Assembly: GCF_006517255.1 (NCBI RefSeq)
Contig: NZ_CP041185.1
Coordinates: 1,674,001 to 1,738,000 of the forward strand
Direction: 5' to 3'
DNA length: 64,000 nt
Origin: Janthinobacterium tructae
GTDB taxonomy: Bacteria > Pseudomonadota > Gammaproteobacteria > Burkholderiales > Burkholderiaceae_D
Shown: positions 37,390 through 47,049 of the stretch, in pieces
Position numbering within the stretch: the first letter of the stretch is position 1
How the letters are laid out: every line of letters begins with the position of its first letter
Made by a program: the position numbers and the translations under genes
Notes under the pieces: model-generated
The model's database searches: none
The model's input: only the letters and a program-made list of their open reading frames with translations
What the model was told of the DNA's origin: nothing

Positions 37390-38832
37390 TTAGAACTTGT
37401 AGTTATAAGCGAGACCGATCAACTGCATGCGGGTCTTGAACAGGCCCTTGGTGGTTTCACCGTTGCCGGTGCAGCCAGTCTTGACAGGCGAGCAGTCGTT
37501 TGTGTAGTTGACTTCAGCATCCTTGAAGTCGATGAAGCTGTAAGCCAGGTCCAGCGAGGAATTGGCGTTCAGTTTCCAGTTCGCGCCGATCGAGTACTGC
37601 ATGCGATCGCTGTCCGGCAAGGCCGGGTGGCGCAGTTCCGCGCTGCGTACTGGCGCCTGGTCGTGGGCGATACCGGCGCGCAGCATCAGATTCTCGCTGT
37701 ACTTGTAGTTGGTGCCCAGCGAGACGCGGTAAGTGTCTTTCCAGTTCTGGCGAATGCGCTCGGCGCCCTCGGCCGTCGGCGGGAACTGGATGTCCAGGTT
37801 CTCCAGGCGCGAAGTGCGGGTCCAGGTGACGTCGCCCATCAAGGCCCAACGATCATCCATTTGGTGGAAGGCGTTGACCGACAGGGTTTCCGGCGTGCGC
37901 AATTCCACCAGCGCTTCCGAATTGACCTTGTTCGATGCCTTGGCGATGAAGGCGTTCACGGCAGGATTGCTCGTCACCTGCGAGAAGTCCCAGATGGTGC
38001 TGCCCTTGAGCTTGTGCGAAATCGACGAGCGGTAAGCGATACCGAAACGCGTGCCTTCGTTCAACTGGTACAAATAGCCCAGGTTGAAGCCAAAGCCCCA
38101 GTCATGGCCGTCCATCGAAGCATGGCCATCCTTGATCGGGCCCTGCAGCGCGGCGCCGGCAGCTTGCGCCGCAGCCAGGCCTTGCGTCTTGGCGATATTG
38201 GCCAGGAATGCCTGCGATGCGGTTGGCGCAAATTTACCCAGGAAAGCAACCGAACCCGGCACGTCCACGCCCTGGCCCAGTTCCGCCTTCATGTATTCGG
38301 CCGTCACGCCGAAACCGAACGAGTGATGCTGGTCCAGCTTGAACGAAACGGAAGGATTCAGGGCGATGGCTTCGAGCTTGATATTGGTGATTGCATAACG
38401 ACCATACCAGTCATTGCCGTAATCGAGCTTGGCGCCATATGGCACGAACAGGCCGGCGCCGACGGTCCACTGGTCATTGATTTTCTTGCTGGCGTACAAC
38501 GCAGGCGCGACCACGGCGTCCGGCGCGTAGTCTTTGGTTGCGGCGTAAGGCGTGCGATTGCCTGCGAAGAAAGGCTTCGAACCCGCATCCGTGTAGGTCG
38601 AATGCGGTACAACGATGGTGCCGCCGCCGACGAACTGCGTGCCTTCCAGGCGCGACAGGCCGGCCGGGTTGTAGAAAATGGTCGACGCGTCAGCCGCTTC
38701 GGCGCCGCTGGCATCAGCCGTGCCCTGGGCGGAAACACTTTGCGAGCCAAAACGGTAGCCCGACGCTTGTGCGGTGGAGGAGATGCCGGCGAACGCGGCA
38801 ACGATGAGGAGGGGCAGATATTTATGTTTCAA
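37390..38832 (-). CDS. fadL: FadL-family outer-membrane long-chain fatty acid transporter, TTG start
   Basis: 480 residues with a signal peptide (KHKYLPLLIVAAFAGISSTAQA). The mature start ASGYRFGSQSVSAQGTADASGAEAADASTIFYNPAGLSRLEG is the FadL hatch region, with the conserved NPA (FYNPAGLSR). The rest is a beta barrel ending with AYNYKF, aromatic at the last residue as usual for outer-membrane proteins. FadL passes long-chain fatty acids and other hydrophobic compounds. The start codon is TTG (38832), with GAGAG 7 bases upstream and no ATG available. A palindrome at 38972-38985 upstream suggests control by a fatty-acid-responsive repressor. Confidence 0.92.
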   Translation of the reverse strand: MKHKYLPLLIVAAFAGISSTAQASGYRFGSQSVSAQGTADASGAEAADASTIFYNPAGLSRLEGTQFVGGGTIVVPHSTYTDAGSKPFFAGNRTPYAATKDYAPDAVVAPALYASKKINDQWTVGAGLFVPYGAKLDYGNDWYGRYAITNIKLEAIALNPSVSFKLDQHHSFGFGVTAEYMKAELGQGVDVPGSVAFLGKFAPTASQAFLANIAKTQGLAAAQAAGAALQGPIKDGHASMDGHDWGFGFNLGYLYQLNEGTRFGIAYRSSISHKLKGSTIWDFSQVTSNPAVNAFIAKASNKVNSEALVELRTPETLSVNAFHQMDDRWALMGDVTWTRTSRLENLDIQFPPTAEGAERIRQNWKDTYRVSLGTNYKYSENLMLRAGIAHDQAPVRSAELRHPALPDSDRMQYSIGANWKLNANSSLDLAYSFIDFKDAEVNYTNDCSPVKTGCTGNGETTKGLFKTRMQLIGLAYNYKF

Positions 38833-38971
38833 GTTAGTCTCTCTTTATTATATGAAGTGTCTTCGTCACATTGTCTCGGGTAGCTCAACCTCACCCGTCT
38901 TGCACTGTTCTTGCCGCCGTGAACTCCCACACTGACGGCATGAGCGAAGCATATAATATTTTTTAAAAAAA

Positions 38972-38985
38972 AGCGAACGTTCGCT
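38972..38985. promoter_or_regulatory. Perfect 14-base palindrome upstream of fadL
   Basis: AGCGAACGTTCGCT sits between the 3' end of the GGDEF-EAL gene and fadL. On the minus strand it is followed 20 bases on by TATTAT, so it could overlap a -35 box of a fadL promoter; palindromes of this form are typical of TetR-family repressors. Together with the flanking A and T runs the same DNA also reads as a terminator hairpin for the upstream gene (which ends at 38990). Confidence 0.5.
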
Positions 38986-38989
38986 CTTT

Positions 38990-41782
38990 TTAAGAAACGG
39001 CGTTGTTTTCCTCACCAATCACCGGGCTGTACGGGGGCAGCACGGGCGCTGGAAGCGGTATCAGAAAGCGCTGTTGCATCAGCGCCAGCATCTGTTCGGC
39101 CGGCACGGGGCGCGAAATGAAATAGCCTTGCACCTCGTTGCATTGCAGCGCACGCAGGATGTCGAGCTGCTCGCGCGTCTCCACCCCTTCGGCCACCACG
39201 CTCATGCCCAGCGCATGCGCCATCGACAGGATGGCGCGCACGAAGACCTCGCCCTGCTCCGAACGGCCCAGCTCCATGGTGAAGGCGCGGTCGATCTTCA
39301 AGCCATCCATGGCGAACTTCTGCAACTGCGACAGCGAAGAATAGCCGGTGCCGAAATCGTCAACGAGCAGACGCACGCCCAGCGCGCGGATGGCCGACAG
39401 CTGCTCCACGGCGCGGTTCTGCTCATCCATCATGGCCGATTCGGTGATTTCCACCTCGATCAGCCGCGCATCGATGCGATGGCGCGTCAGCGCGGACGCC
39501 AGCACCTGGTGCACATCGCCACGGCCGAACTGGCGCGCCGAGACGTTGATCGAGACGGGTACCATTTCCAGCCCGCTGGCTTGCCAGCGCGCCATTTGCA
39601 GGCACACCTTTTCGATGACGACTTCGCCCAGCTGCGAAATCAGGCCGCTGCTCTCGGCCACGGGGATGAATTCCAGCGGCGGCACCATGCCGTGCTGCGG
39701 ATGGTGCCAGCGCACCAGCGCCTCCATGCTGCACAGCTGGCCGCTCATGGCGTCGACCCGCGGCTGGTAGACGACGAGGAACTGGTCCTGCTCCAGCGCC
39801 GTCACCAGGCTTTGCTCCAGTTCGCGGCGGTTGCGGATGGTTTCGAACAATTCCGGCTGGAAGAAACGGTGATGGCCCTTGCCCGCCACTTTCACGGCGT
39901 ACATGGCGATATCGGCATTCTTCAGCAGCACTTCCGTTTCGGCGCCGTCGCGTGGATACAGGCTGATGCCGATCGAAGCGCCCATCTTGTGGCGTTCGCT
40001 GCCCAGGTAAAACGGTTCGTCGAAGGCGATGGCGATGCGCTGTGCCACCTGTTCTGCACGGCTGTCGTCTTCCACCGGGTCGAGCACGACGACGAATTCA
40101 TCGCCGCCCAGGCGCACCACGTGATCGCCCGGCCGCAGCACACCCTTCAGGCGCAAGGAGGCGGCGCGCAGCACCTTGTCTCCCTCGGCGTGGCCCTGCG
40201 TGTCGTTGATATCCTTAAAACCATCGAGGTCGATGAAGAGCAGCGCCAGCATGTGCCGCGCAATGGCGGCGCGCCCCAGGGCGCCGGGCAGGAATTGCTG
40301 CAGCCAGTAGCGGTTGGGCAAGCCCGTCAAGCCGTCCTCGTTGGCCAGGCGGCGCAAGTCGCGTTCATGCTCCTTGGCCGTGCTGATGTCTTGCAGGGTC
40401 ACGGCCAGGCGGTCGCCGCTGCGCACCAGGCGCCGGCGTATCCAGCGCAGCTTGAAAGGGTTTCCATCCGGCAACTCGATCTCTTCCTCGGAAAAGCCGG
40501 ACTGCATGGCGGCCCGGTAGTTATGGATCAGGTCGCGGAAATACGGCTCGTGGGCGCGCGACTGCAGGCGCATGCCCAGCAATTGTTCGCGGCGCACGCC
40601 GAAGTAGCCGGCGCCCGGCTCGTTGCAGTCGACGATCTCGAAGTCGAGGATGCTGCCATCCTCGCCGCGCAGGGCGGCAATGATGTAAAAGCCGTCGCTC
40701 GTGCCTTCGGTGGCCATGCGGTAAGCGTTGCGCACGCCTTCGGACTGGTGGTGGCGCCACGCCAGGCGCAGCGACAGCACGGTGGCGACGGCGGCAAAGG
40801 CCAGCAGCAGCGCGGTGACGGCCAGCGCGATGCCGATGTAAATGCTGCGCGTTTCTGCGTACGGGTGCAGCATTTCGCCGTCCGACAGGCCGACCACAGC
40901 CGTAAACGGATAGGCTTTCAGCGCCTGCCAGCCGACATAGCGGCTTTGCTTGTCGGAAAAAGCGATCCTGCCGCCCGAATGCATGGCACCGCTGTCCGTT
41001 TCCAGGAAGCTGGTGTCGAGAAACGGCGTGCCCTCGCCGCTCGGGGTCGGCAGCACGCGCGAGCCGAGGCGCGTGCTGAACAGTTCGCCCTCTTCGCCCA
41101 CCATGGCGGATATGCCGAACTTGCCGAAACTGACGCTGTTGTAAAATTCGGAAAAATAGCTGGAATGGATGGAGATCAGCAGCACGCCGTCAAAATTGCC
41201 ATCCTCGTCTTCCAGCCGGCGCGTGAAATGCACGAGGCTCTCGTCGGCGCCCGGCACTGTAGCCTCGCTGGCCGCATTGGCCCGCCCCAGCGCGATGCGC
41301 AGCGCGCTGGAATTGCTGCGCCAGTGGCGCAGCAGGAAATCGCTGCGCTCGTTGACGCGCAGCTGCTGCAGCGGCGCCGTGGCCGTCACGGGGTGGCCCT
41401 TGCGGTCGAGGATGGCGACGATGGCAAATTGCGGCAAGGCATACATGCCCTGCGTCTTCAAGTGATCGAGGCGCAGCTGGCCGCGCGAATTTTCCCACTC
41501 ATACTTGAGCTGCAAGGTCAGCTGGTCCATCTGTTCCAGCGTGCGCAACAGATACTGGCCATACGCTTTCGACAAGGAAGACACGCTGTCGAGCGCCTGC
41601 TGCTGCGCCACCTTCTTTTCCGCCTCCAGCTGCAGCAAGGTGGCCGTCCACAGTACCGCGCACAGGACCAGCCCCAGCAAGGGCCAGGCCAGGATCAGGC
41701 GCAGGTTAGCCTTGAGAAAATCGGCCCTGCTCATCTCCACCACGGCGGCGTTATTATTATTTACAAATTGTCGCAAGAACAT
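38990..41782 (-). CDS. Membrane-bound sensor, PAS-GGDEF-EAL cyclic-di-GMP protein
   Basis: 930 residues. Two membrane segments (about 27-50 and 314-340) bracket a periplasmic CACHE-like sensor domain (about 55-310; FSEFYNSVSFGKFGISAMVGEEGELFSTRLG, GWQALKAYPFTAVVGL). A PAS domain (350-470), a GGDEF domain with intact GGDEF at 559-563 and the RxxD inhibitory site RPGD at 550-553, and an EAL domain with EAL at 687-689, EITESAMMDE, DDFGTGYSSLSQ, LKIDRAF and VVAEGVETRE follow. Both enzymatic activities look possible. The start at 41782 gives the first TM; the upstream frame begins with TTG and is less likely. It is divergent from thyA. Confidence 0.92.
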   Translation of the reverse strand: MFLRQFVNNNNAAVVEMSRADFLKANLRLILAWPLLGLVLCAVLWTATLLQLEAEKKVAQQQALDSVSSLSKAYGQYLLRTLEQMDQLTLQLKYEWENSRGQLRLDHLKTQGMYALPQFAIVAILDRKGHPVTATAPLQQLRVNERSDFLLRHWRSNSSALRIALGRANAASEATVPGADESLVHFTRRLEDEDGNFDGVLLISIHSSYFSEFYNSVSFGKFGISAMVGEEGELFSTRLGSRVLPTPSGEGTPFLDTSFLETDSGAMHSGGRIAFSDKQSRYVGWQALKAYPFTAVVGLSDGEMLHPYAETRSIYIGIALAVTALLLAFAAVATVLSLRLAWRHHQSEGVRNAYRMATEGTSDGFYIIAALRGEDGSILDFEIVDCNEPGAGYFGVRREQLLGMRLQSRAHEPYFRDLIHNYRAAMQSGFSEEEIELPDGNPFKLRWIRRRLVRSGDRLAVTLQDISTAKEHERDLRRLANEDGLTGLPNRYWLQQFLPGALGRAAIARHMLALLFIDLDGFKDINDTQGHAEGDKVLRAASLRLKGVLRPGDHVVRLGGDEFVVVLDPVEDDSRAEQVAQRIAIAFDEPFYLGSERHKMGASIGISLYPRDGAETEVLLKNADIAMYAVKVAGKGHHRFFQPELFETIRNRRELEQSLVTALEQDQFLVVYQPRVDAMSGQLCSMEALVRWHHPQHGMVPPLEFIPVAESSGLISQLGEVVIEKVCLQMARWQASGLEMVPVSINVSARQFGRGDVHQVLASALTRHRIDARLIEVEITESAMMDEQNRAVEQLSAIRALGVRLLVDDFGTGYSSLSQLQKFAMDGLKIDRAFTMELGRSEQGEVFVRAILSMAHALGMSVVAEGVETREQLDILRALQCNEVQGYFISRPVPAEQMLALMQQRFLIPLPAPVLPPYSPVIGEENNAVS

Positions 41783-41939
41783 GGTGCAGCATCTACCGTT
41801 TCTATGTATTTCTTTAAGGACACACAAATTACCACAGAGTCATGTTTGCAGGTAAGGCAGCAGCGTAATTATGTGTGTGGGCCGCGGCCCGCCTGTCGCG
41901 CCTGCGTTACAATCACCATCCTTACCGTTGGAGAAATAC

Positions 41940-42914
41940 ATGCAGCAATATCAAGATTTGATCAAGACCGTGCTCGAAACGGGCAGCTGGCAAGACAACC
42001 GCACGGGCATCCGCACCCTGAGCGTGCCGGGCGCCATGATGCGTTTCGACTTGGCCAACGGCAATTTCCCTGCCGTGACGACCAAGAAACTGGCTTTCAA
42101 ATCCGTGATCGGCGAATTGTGCGCCTTCTTGCGCGCCTCGCGCAACGCGGCCGAATTCCGCGCGCTGGGCTGCAAGGTATGGGACCAGAACGCCAACGAA
42201 AATGCGCAATGGCTGGCCAACCCCTACCGCGAAGGCGAAGATGACCTGGGCCCCGTGTATGGCGTGCAATGGCGGCAATGGCCTGCCTACAAGCTGCTCG
42301 ATGCCGACCAGACCGCGCAGATTGCCGACGCGCAAGCGAACGGTTTTAGCTTGATCGCCCCCCTCGTCGAGGATGGCGTGCAAAAAGTGCTGCTATACAA
42401 GGCCGTCGACCAGTTGCGCGAGTGCCTCGATACCATCATGACGAACCCGGGCAGCCGGCGCATCCTGTTCCACGGCTGGAACCCGGCCGTGCTGGACGCC
42501 GTCGCCCTGCCCGCCTGCCACTTGCTGTACCAGTTCATCCCGAACGCCAGCACGCGCGAAATCTCGCTGTGTTTATATGTGCGCAGCAACGATATCGGCC
42601 TGGGCACGCCGTTCAACATCGCCGAAGGCGCCGCCCTGCTGCACCTGGTGGCGCGCCTGACGGGCTACACGCCGCGCTGGTTCACCTACTTCATCGGCGA
42701 CGCGCACATCTATGAAAACCACCTCGACATGGTGGAAGAACAATTGAAGCGCACGCCGTTCCCGGCGCCGCGTTTCATCATTTCCGAGCGCGTGCCCGAC
42801 TACGCCAAGACGGGCAAGTACGAGCCGGAGTGGCTGGAAAAGATCGAACCGTCGGATTTCTCGCTGGAAGGCTATGAACACCATGCGCCCATCAAGGCGG
42901 CGATGGCCGTCTGA
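41940..42914 (+). CDS. thyA: Thymidylate synthase
   Basis: 324 residues, longer than E. coli ThyA (264) because of an insert around residues 85-130 as in some other species. It converts dUMP to dTMP with methylene-tetrahydrofolate. The catalytic cysteine is Cys193 in [10 protein letters not shown]. Also seen are TIRGRIRT-type N-terminal ([18 protein letters not shown]) and the substrate-binding [17 protein letters not shown] and HLDMVEEQL near the end. GGAGAA lies 5 bases before the ATG. The SUKH gene starts at its stop (TGATG). folA lies 10 kb away. Confidence 0.96.
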   Translation: MQQYQDLIKTVLETGSWQDNRTGIRTLSVPGAMMRFDLANGNFPAVTTKKLAFKSVIGELCAFLRASRNAAEFRALGCKVWDQNANENAQWLANPYREGEDDLGPVYGVQWRQWPAYKLLDADQTAQIADAQANGFSLIAPLVEDGVQKVLLYKAVDQLRECLDTIMTNPGSRRILFHGWNPAVLDAVALPACHLLYQFIPNASTREISLCLYVRSNDIGLGTPFNIAEGAALLHLVARLTGYTPRWFTYFIGDAHIYENHLDMVEEQLKRTPFPAPRFIISERVPDYAKTGKYEPEWLEKIEPSDFSLEGYEHHAPIKAAMAV

Positions 42915-43954
42915 TGGCGGTCGCACCGCTGGCCGCCCTGCACCGCAAGCTGTTTGACGAAACGGATGGCAGCAAGTTTGCCAGGCTGAAGGATAGGCTG
43001 CTGAAAAAGCATGCTGCCGACGAACGGCAAGCCGTGCTCGCCATCCTGATCGCTTACGCCAGGGAGGGCCAGCTGCTGCACTGGCGCGCCTTCCTGATGA
43101 CGGATATCGTCGCCCTGGCCGAACCGGGAGAATACGGCGATTTTTTCAGCTGGAGCCTTGATATGGACGGCCTCGCCTACTGGGGCGTGGATGGCATGCT
43201 CAAAAGCATGGGCAAGGAGGCGTATGCTCCGCTCGTGGCCCTGGCCAGTGCGGAAAATGCCAAGCTGAGCGTGCGCGCCAAGGCCGTCAAAAGCCTGGCC
43301 GTGTTCAGCCGCCAGCCTTTCGATGCGGGTTTGCCTTACGATCCCGGCCACTGGAAGGCAGAGCAGTTGCGGCTGGCCGACGTGCAGGCCTGGCAGCGCG
43401 ACGCTTATCCGGATGGCGCAGGCCATGCCGTGCCCGCCACCCACGCGTCGCTCGGGGATCCGCGCACGCCGCTGGAAAAAGCGGCGGCCATGCTGGAGAA
43501 AAAGCTGGCAGCCCGTCGCAGGAAGGAGCAGGACCTGGCGCAGCCATCGAACTGGCTGACCATCGCCAGCGCCGCCGACATGGCCGGCATCGCGCAGCGC
43601 TGGGCCTTGCCGGAGCACTACCGGCGCTTCCTGGCTTGCCATTCGCCGCTGCGGGTGTTTATCGACAGCCAGCAGTATTTCCAGGGTTTGAGCCTGTACG
43701 GCGCGGCCGGGCTGATCAAGGCCCAGCACGGTTACGCCTGGAATCCCGCCAGCGGTGAAACCATCGCCGACTGGCCGGAACAGTATCTGGTGATCGCCGA
43801 CGCGGGCGCCGATCCGTATTGCCTGGACCTGGGCGCCATCGCCGATGGCGACGCGCCCGTGTATCACGCCGGACATGGCATGGGCGCATGGTGCTTTGAG
43901 CGCCATGCGGACAGTTTCATCGACTTCCTGAACGAGATCGCGTCAGCGGCCTAG
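42914..43954 (+). CDS. HEAT-like protein with C-terminal SUKH (SMI1/KNR4) domain
   Basis: 346 residues. The C-terminal part from about residue 225 is a SMI1/KNR4 (SUKH) domain: LPEHYRRFLACHSPLRVF, LYGAAGLIKAQ, WPEQYLVIADAGADPYCLDLGAIADGDAPVYHAGHG and FIDFLNEIA. The N-terminal 200 residues are helical. SUKH domains occur in immunity proteins against polymorphic toxins and in other roles. No toxin gene is adjacent. The start ATG shares a base with the thyA stop (TGATG). Its stop codon overlaps the convergent receptor stop in the four bases CTAG. Confidence 0.8.
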   Translation: MAVAPLAALHRKLFDETDGSKFARLKDRLLKKHAADERQAVLAILIAYAREGQLLHWRAFLMTDIVALAEPGEYGDFFSWSLDMDGLAYWGVDGMLKSMGKEAYAPLVALASAENAKLSVRAKAVKSLAVFSRQPFDAGLPYDPGHWKAEQLRLADVQAWQRDAYPDGAGHAVPATHASLGDPRTPLEKAAAMLEKKLAARRRKEQDLAQPSNWLTIASAADMAGIAQRWALPEHYRRFLACHSPLRVFIDSQQYFQGLSLYGAAGLIKAQHGYAWNPASGETIADWPEQYLVIADAGADPYCLDLGAIADGDAPVYHAGHGMGAWCFERHADSFIDFLNEIASAA

Positions 43955-46236
43955 CCTGGTTCGCCTCCCGGCCCGCCCGGGCCGGGACCGCCAGGGCCGC
44001 CTGGCCCGCGTCCACCCGGCGGGCCGAAACGCGGTTCCCGCTCGCCCTCTTTCGCCGCCGAGGTGGCGCCGCCGAGGCGGTACGACAGCCCCACATATAT
44101 CATGCGTCCATCAAACCGGCGCGTGCTCGTCTCGCGCAGGGACGCGCTATTGATGACGGTTTCCATCTTGTTGCTGCTGAACACATCGGTCACGTTCATG
44201 ACCAGGCTCAGTTGCGGCGTCACCGTATGGCGCCAGCTCACATTCAAAGTGTTGTTCGGCGAGCGATAGCCCTGCCCCGACAGCATCTTGCCTTGCATTT
44301 GCAGGGCCAGTTGCAGCTGGTTCGCCGCATCGAACTGGTAATTGAGGCGCGCGCGGCCGCTCAGGGCATTCGCCGTGCGCGTGCTGCGGTTGCCCAGGTC
44401 GTCGGAACTGCTCTGCTGGCTGCGCGCCAGGTTGCCGCTCGTGTTCAGGGTCAAGGATGGGGTCAGCTTGCCGCTGACGCTGAACTCCAGGCCGCTCGAA
44501 TGGCTGCCTGCGCCGTTTTCGCGCGTGGTCAGCAGCACATTGTCGCTGATAAAGTAACGGTAATCGACGATGGCGTCCGTATCGCGCCGGTGGTAGGCGC
44601 GCAAGCTGCTTTCCAGGCCGGCGATCTTCGTTTCATAGCCGATCTCGAACGAATCCGTCTGCGTGGGTTTCAGCTTCGGGTTGCCGGCCGAGACATTGAA
44701 CTCGTCGCGGTACACCACGTACGGGTTCAGGTCGCCCGCGCTCGGGCGGCGCAGGCGGTGCGCATAGCTGAAGCGCACATTGCTCTCGTCGCTGACCTTG
44801 TACGTGGCGAACAGGCTGGGAATGTAATTGATGTAATTGTTGCCGGCCTCGACGCCGCTGGTGATCTGGCGCACGTTCAAGTCCGTGTACTCGGCACGCA
44901 AGCCGGCCAGCGCGCCCCAGCGCTCGCTCAGGCGCATCTGGTAGGAGCCGTACAGCGCGATGGTGCGCTCGTCGAGCTCGAAACGGTTGCTGCGCATGGG
45001 ATTGACGATTTCCGCCAGGCTGGCCGGGTTGATGTCCGTATATAAAGTGTCGAAACTGCTCTGGTTGTCGGCCACCTTGTAGCCCAGCTTGGCCGTGCCG
45101 CCCGCCAGCGGACGCTCGTAGTCGCCGCTGAAGTCGACGATACGGTTGCCCGTCTCGCTGTGCTGGCGCGCGCGGCTGTCGAAGGCATGCACGGGCGCAA
45201 CCGCATAAGTGTTCGCGTAATCGCTGTCGCTCTCATTGGTCGAGGATGACACGCGCAGGTCGATCTTCAACGATTCGCCCGGCAACTCGCCCTTGTGGTC
45301 GTAGCGCGCGCCCCAGCTGGCGTTGCGGCTGTCGCCGTTGCGCACGGTGCTGCGCACATAGTCGCCTATGGTGCTGCCCGTGCTGTCGCCATTGATGTAG
45401 CGGTCGAGCGAACGCTGATCGTTGCTGCGACCGTTATACGACACGCTGGCGGCCAGGGTGTCGTTCGTGTTCAGGTTGTAATTCACGGTGCCGTGCAAGC
45501 CCAGCGAGTCGTTCAAGCCATTGCTGGCGGAGCTTTGGCTGCTGGGCGCGAACGCGCCTGTACCACGCTCCAGGCGCTCGCGGCTGACCTCGCCCACGGA
45601 ATTGCGGCCGTCGTGGCGCACATTGATGCCGCCCTGGTAGCCCCACGGCCCCTCATTGTAGCTGCCGGAGACGGAGCTGTTGTAGCGCCCGGCGATGCCC
45701 GCATTCGCGTTGACGGTGGCAAAGCCGCCCGGCTTGCGGTTGCGCCGCATCACCAGGTTCAAAATCGGGCCGCCACCGGCTTCGTTGCCGAACTGGGCGC
45801 CGGGATTGTTGATCACTTCCACCGATTCGATATCGTCGGCCGCCATGGCGTTCAGGGTGGCGCCGCGCGCATCGCCCTGCAGCATGGCCGACGGCTTGCC
45901 ATCGATCAATATCTGCACATTGCTGCTGCCGCGCAAGGACACGGAACCGTCGGGGTCGACGGCAACGGATGGCACATTGTTGAGCGCGTCGGCCGCCGTG
46001 CCGTTGCTGCTGCCCACATCGGACTTGACGTCGTAGACTTGCCGGTCGATGCGGCCCGTGGGACGTTCGGCCGTCACGCTGACGGAAACGGGAGCGTCAA
46101 TGGCGGGCACCTTGGCCGATACGGGTGCTGGTGCGGGCTTGACGACGGTATCGCCGGTACCAGTTTGCGCCTGAACAGCGGCGCCGGAGACCAGCAGGCT
46201 ACCGCCCGCCAGACAGTGGAAAAGGATTTTATGCAT
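43951..46236 (-). CDS. TonB-dependent outer-membrane receptor with Gly/Pro tail
   Basis: 761 residues. A signal peptide (HKILFHCLAGGSLLVSGAAVQAQ) leads to a plug domain (VSVTAERPTGRIDRQVYDVKSD, ALNNVPSVAVDPDGSVSLRGSSNVQILIDGKPS) and a long barrel. The last predicted strand (IYVGLSYRLGG) is followed by about 35 residues rich in Gly and Pro, PPGGRGPGGPGGPGPGG, rather than ending in an aromatic residue. The plug carries a divergent TonB box that I could not place. The ATG at 46236 is chosen because the upstream part lacks a signal peptide. The substrate is unknown. Confidence 0.9.
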   Translation of the reverse strand: MHKILFHCLAGGSLLVSGAAVQAQTGTGDTVVKPAPAPVSAKVPAIDAPVSVSVTAERPTGRIDRQVYDVKSDVGSSNGTAADALNNVPSVAVDPDGSVSLRGSSNVQILIDGKPSAMLQGDARGATLNAMAADDIESVEVINNPGAQFGNEAGGGPILNLVMRRNRKPGGFATVNANAGIAGRYNSSVSGSYNEGPWGYQGGINVRHDGRNSVGEVSRERLERGTGAFAPSSQSSASNGLNDSLGLHGTVNYNLNTNDTLAASVSYNGRSNDQRSLDRYINGDSTGSTIGDYVRSTVRNGDSRNASWGARYDHKGELPGESLKIDLRVSSSTNESDSDYANTYAVAPVHAFDSRARQHSETGNRIVDFSGDYERPLAGGTAKLGYKVADNQSSFDTLYTDINPASLAEIVNPMRSNRFELDERTIALYGSYQMRLSERWGALAGLRAEYTDLNVRQITSGVEAGNNYINYIPSLFATYKVSDESNVRFSYAHRLRRPSAGDLNPYVVYRDEFNVSAGNPKLKPTQTDSFEIGYETKIAGLESSLRAYHRRDTDAIVDYRYFISDNVLLTTRENGAGSHSSGLEFSVSGKLTPSLTLNTSGNLARSQQSSSDDLGNRSTRTANALSGRARLNYQFDAANQLQLALQMQGKMLSGQGYRSPNNTLNVSWRHTVTPQLSLVMNVTDVFSSNKMETVINSASLRETSTRRFDGRMIYVGLSYRLGGATSAAKEGEREPRFGPPGGRGPGGPGGPGPGGPGGEPG

Positions 46237-46431
46237 TTGGCTAAATAATAATCGAGACGCTACGGATGAGGCGCTACGCCGCAGCGTGAGGGCACAGGTG
46301 GGGGCACAGTGAAAGCATGCCACGACTCCATTGGGCAAAGCAAATGCGAACCATTGTTATTTACTTCAATTTACAAATCTCTTCCACTTGTGGTCGTATA
46401 GCCTCATACGCTGGAGGGCAAAACAAAACGC

Positions 46432-46477
46432 TTGACGAAAAAACATCTCATATATAGAGTACTCTGCATTACAGAGT
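46432..46477 (+). promoter_or_regulatory. Promoter and operator-like repeat before the winged-helix operon
   Basis: TTGACG (46432-46437) and TAGAGT (46455-46460) are 17 bases apart and could be the -35 and -10 boxes. The perfect repeat ACTCTG-N5-CAGAGT (46461-46466, 46472-46477) lies just after, overlapping the expected transcription start. The operon's second gene is a small DNA-binding protein, so self-control through this site is likely. Confidence 0.55.
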
Positions 46478-46493
46478 TAACCAGGAGAACACG

Positions 46494-47039
46494 ATGCTGA
46501 ACCCGCAACAAGTCCAACAATACCTGCAGGAAGTGGAGCAAACCCAGACGCGCAGTGAACAGTATTTGCGCTATTGGCGCTCGGGCGTCATCGTCCAGCT
46601 GTGGGGCGTGGTCTGGTTCTGCGCCTATCTGGGCAGCTATCTGGCACCGGCACACAGCGGATATTGCTGGCTGATTGCCGACGCGGCGGGCATGCTCGGA
46701 ACCGCGTATCTGCTGAGCCGGCAAAAAACCGCCAGCCAGCCGGGCGACCGGCGCATCTGGCTGGCCATGGCCATTCTCGTCGCCTTCGGCATCATGGTGT
46801 CGACTTTCATCGTGCACCGGCCCGGCGCCATCTCCGTGTTCTGGACCAGCTTGTTCATGCTCGTGTATATGCTGGCCGGCCTCTGGTATGGCCTGCGGTG
46901 GACGATCCTGGGCGCCAGCATTTGCGTGCTGACCTTCATCGCCTACCATTTTCTCGCTCCCTGGTTCGATCTGGCCATGGCGCTGCTGGCGGGGGGCGGA
47001 TTGCTGCTTGGCGGCACCTGGCTGCGCCGCGCTGCCTGA
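46494..47039 (+). CDS. Small multi-pass membrane protein of unknown function
   Basis: 181 residues. After a 30-residue helical start (MLNPQQVQQYLQEVEQTQTR) come about six hydrophobic segments from residue 30 on (VIVQLWGVVWFCAYLGSYL, WLIADAAGMLGTAYLLS, AMAILVAFGIMVSTFIV, ISVFWTSLFMLVYMLAGLW, ILGASICVLTFIAYHF, LALLAGGGLLLGGTWL). No family identified by name. AGGAGAA precedes the ATG. It is the first gene of a three-gene operon with a winged-helix regulator, 10 bases apart. Confidence 0.85.
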   Translation: MLNPQQVQQYLQEVEQTQTRSEQYLRYWRSGVIVQLWGVVWFCAYLGSYLAPAHSGYCWLIADAAGMLGTAYLLSRQKTASQPGDRRIWLAMAILVAFGIMVSTFIVHRPGAISVFWTSLFMLVYMLAGLWYGLRWTILGASICVLTFIAYHFLAPWFDLAMALLAGGGLLLGGTWLRRAA

Positions 47040-47049
47040 GGAGAACATC

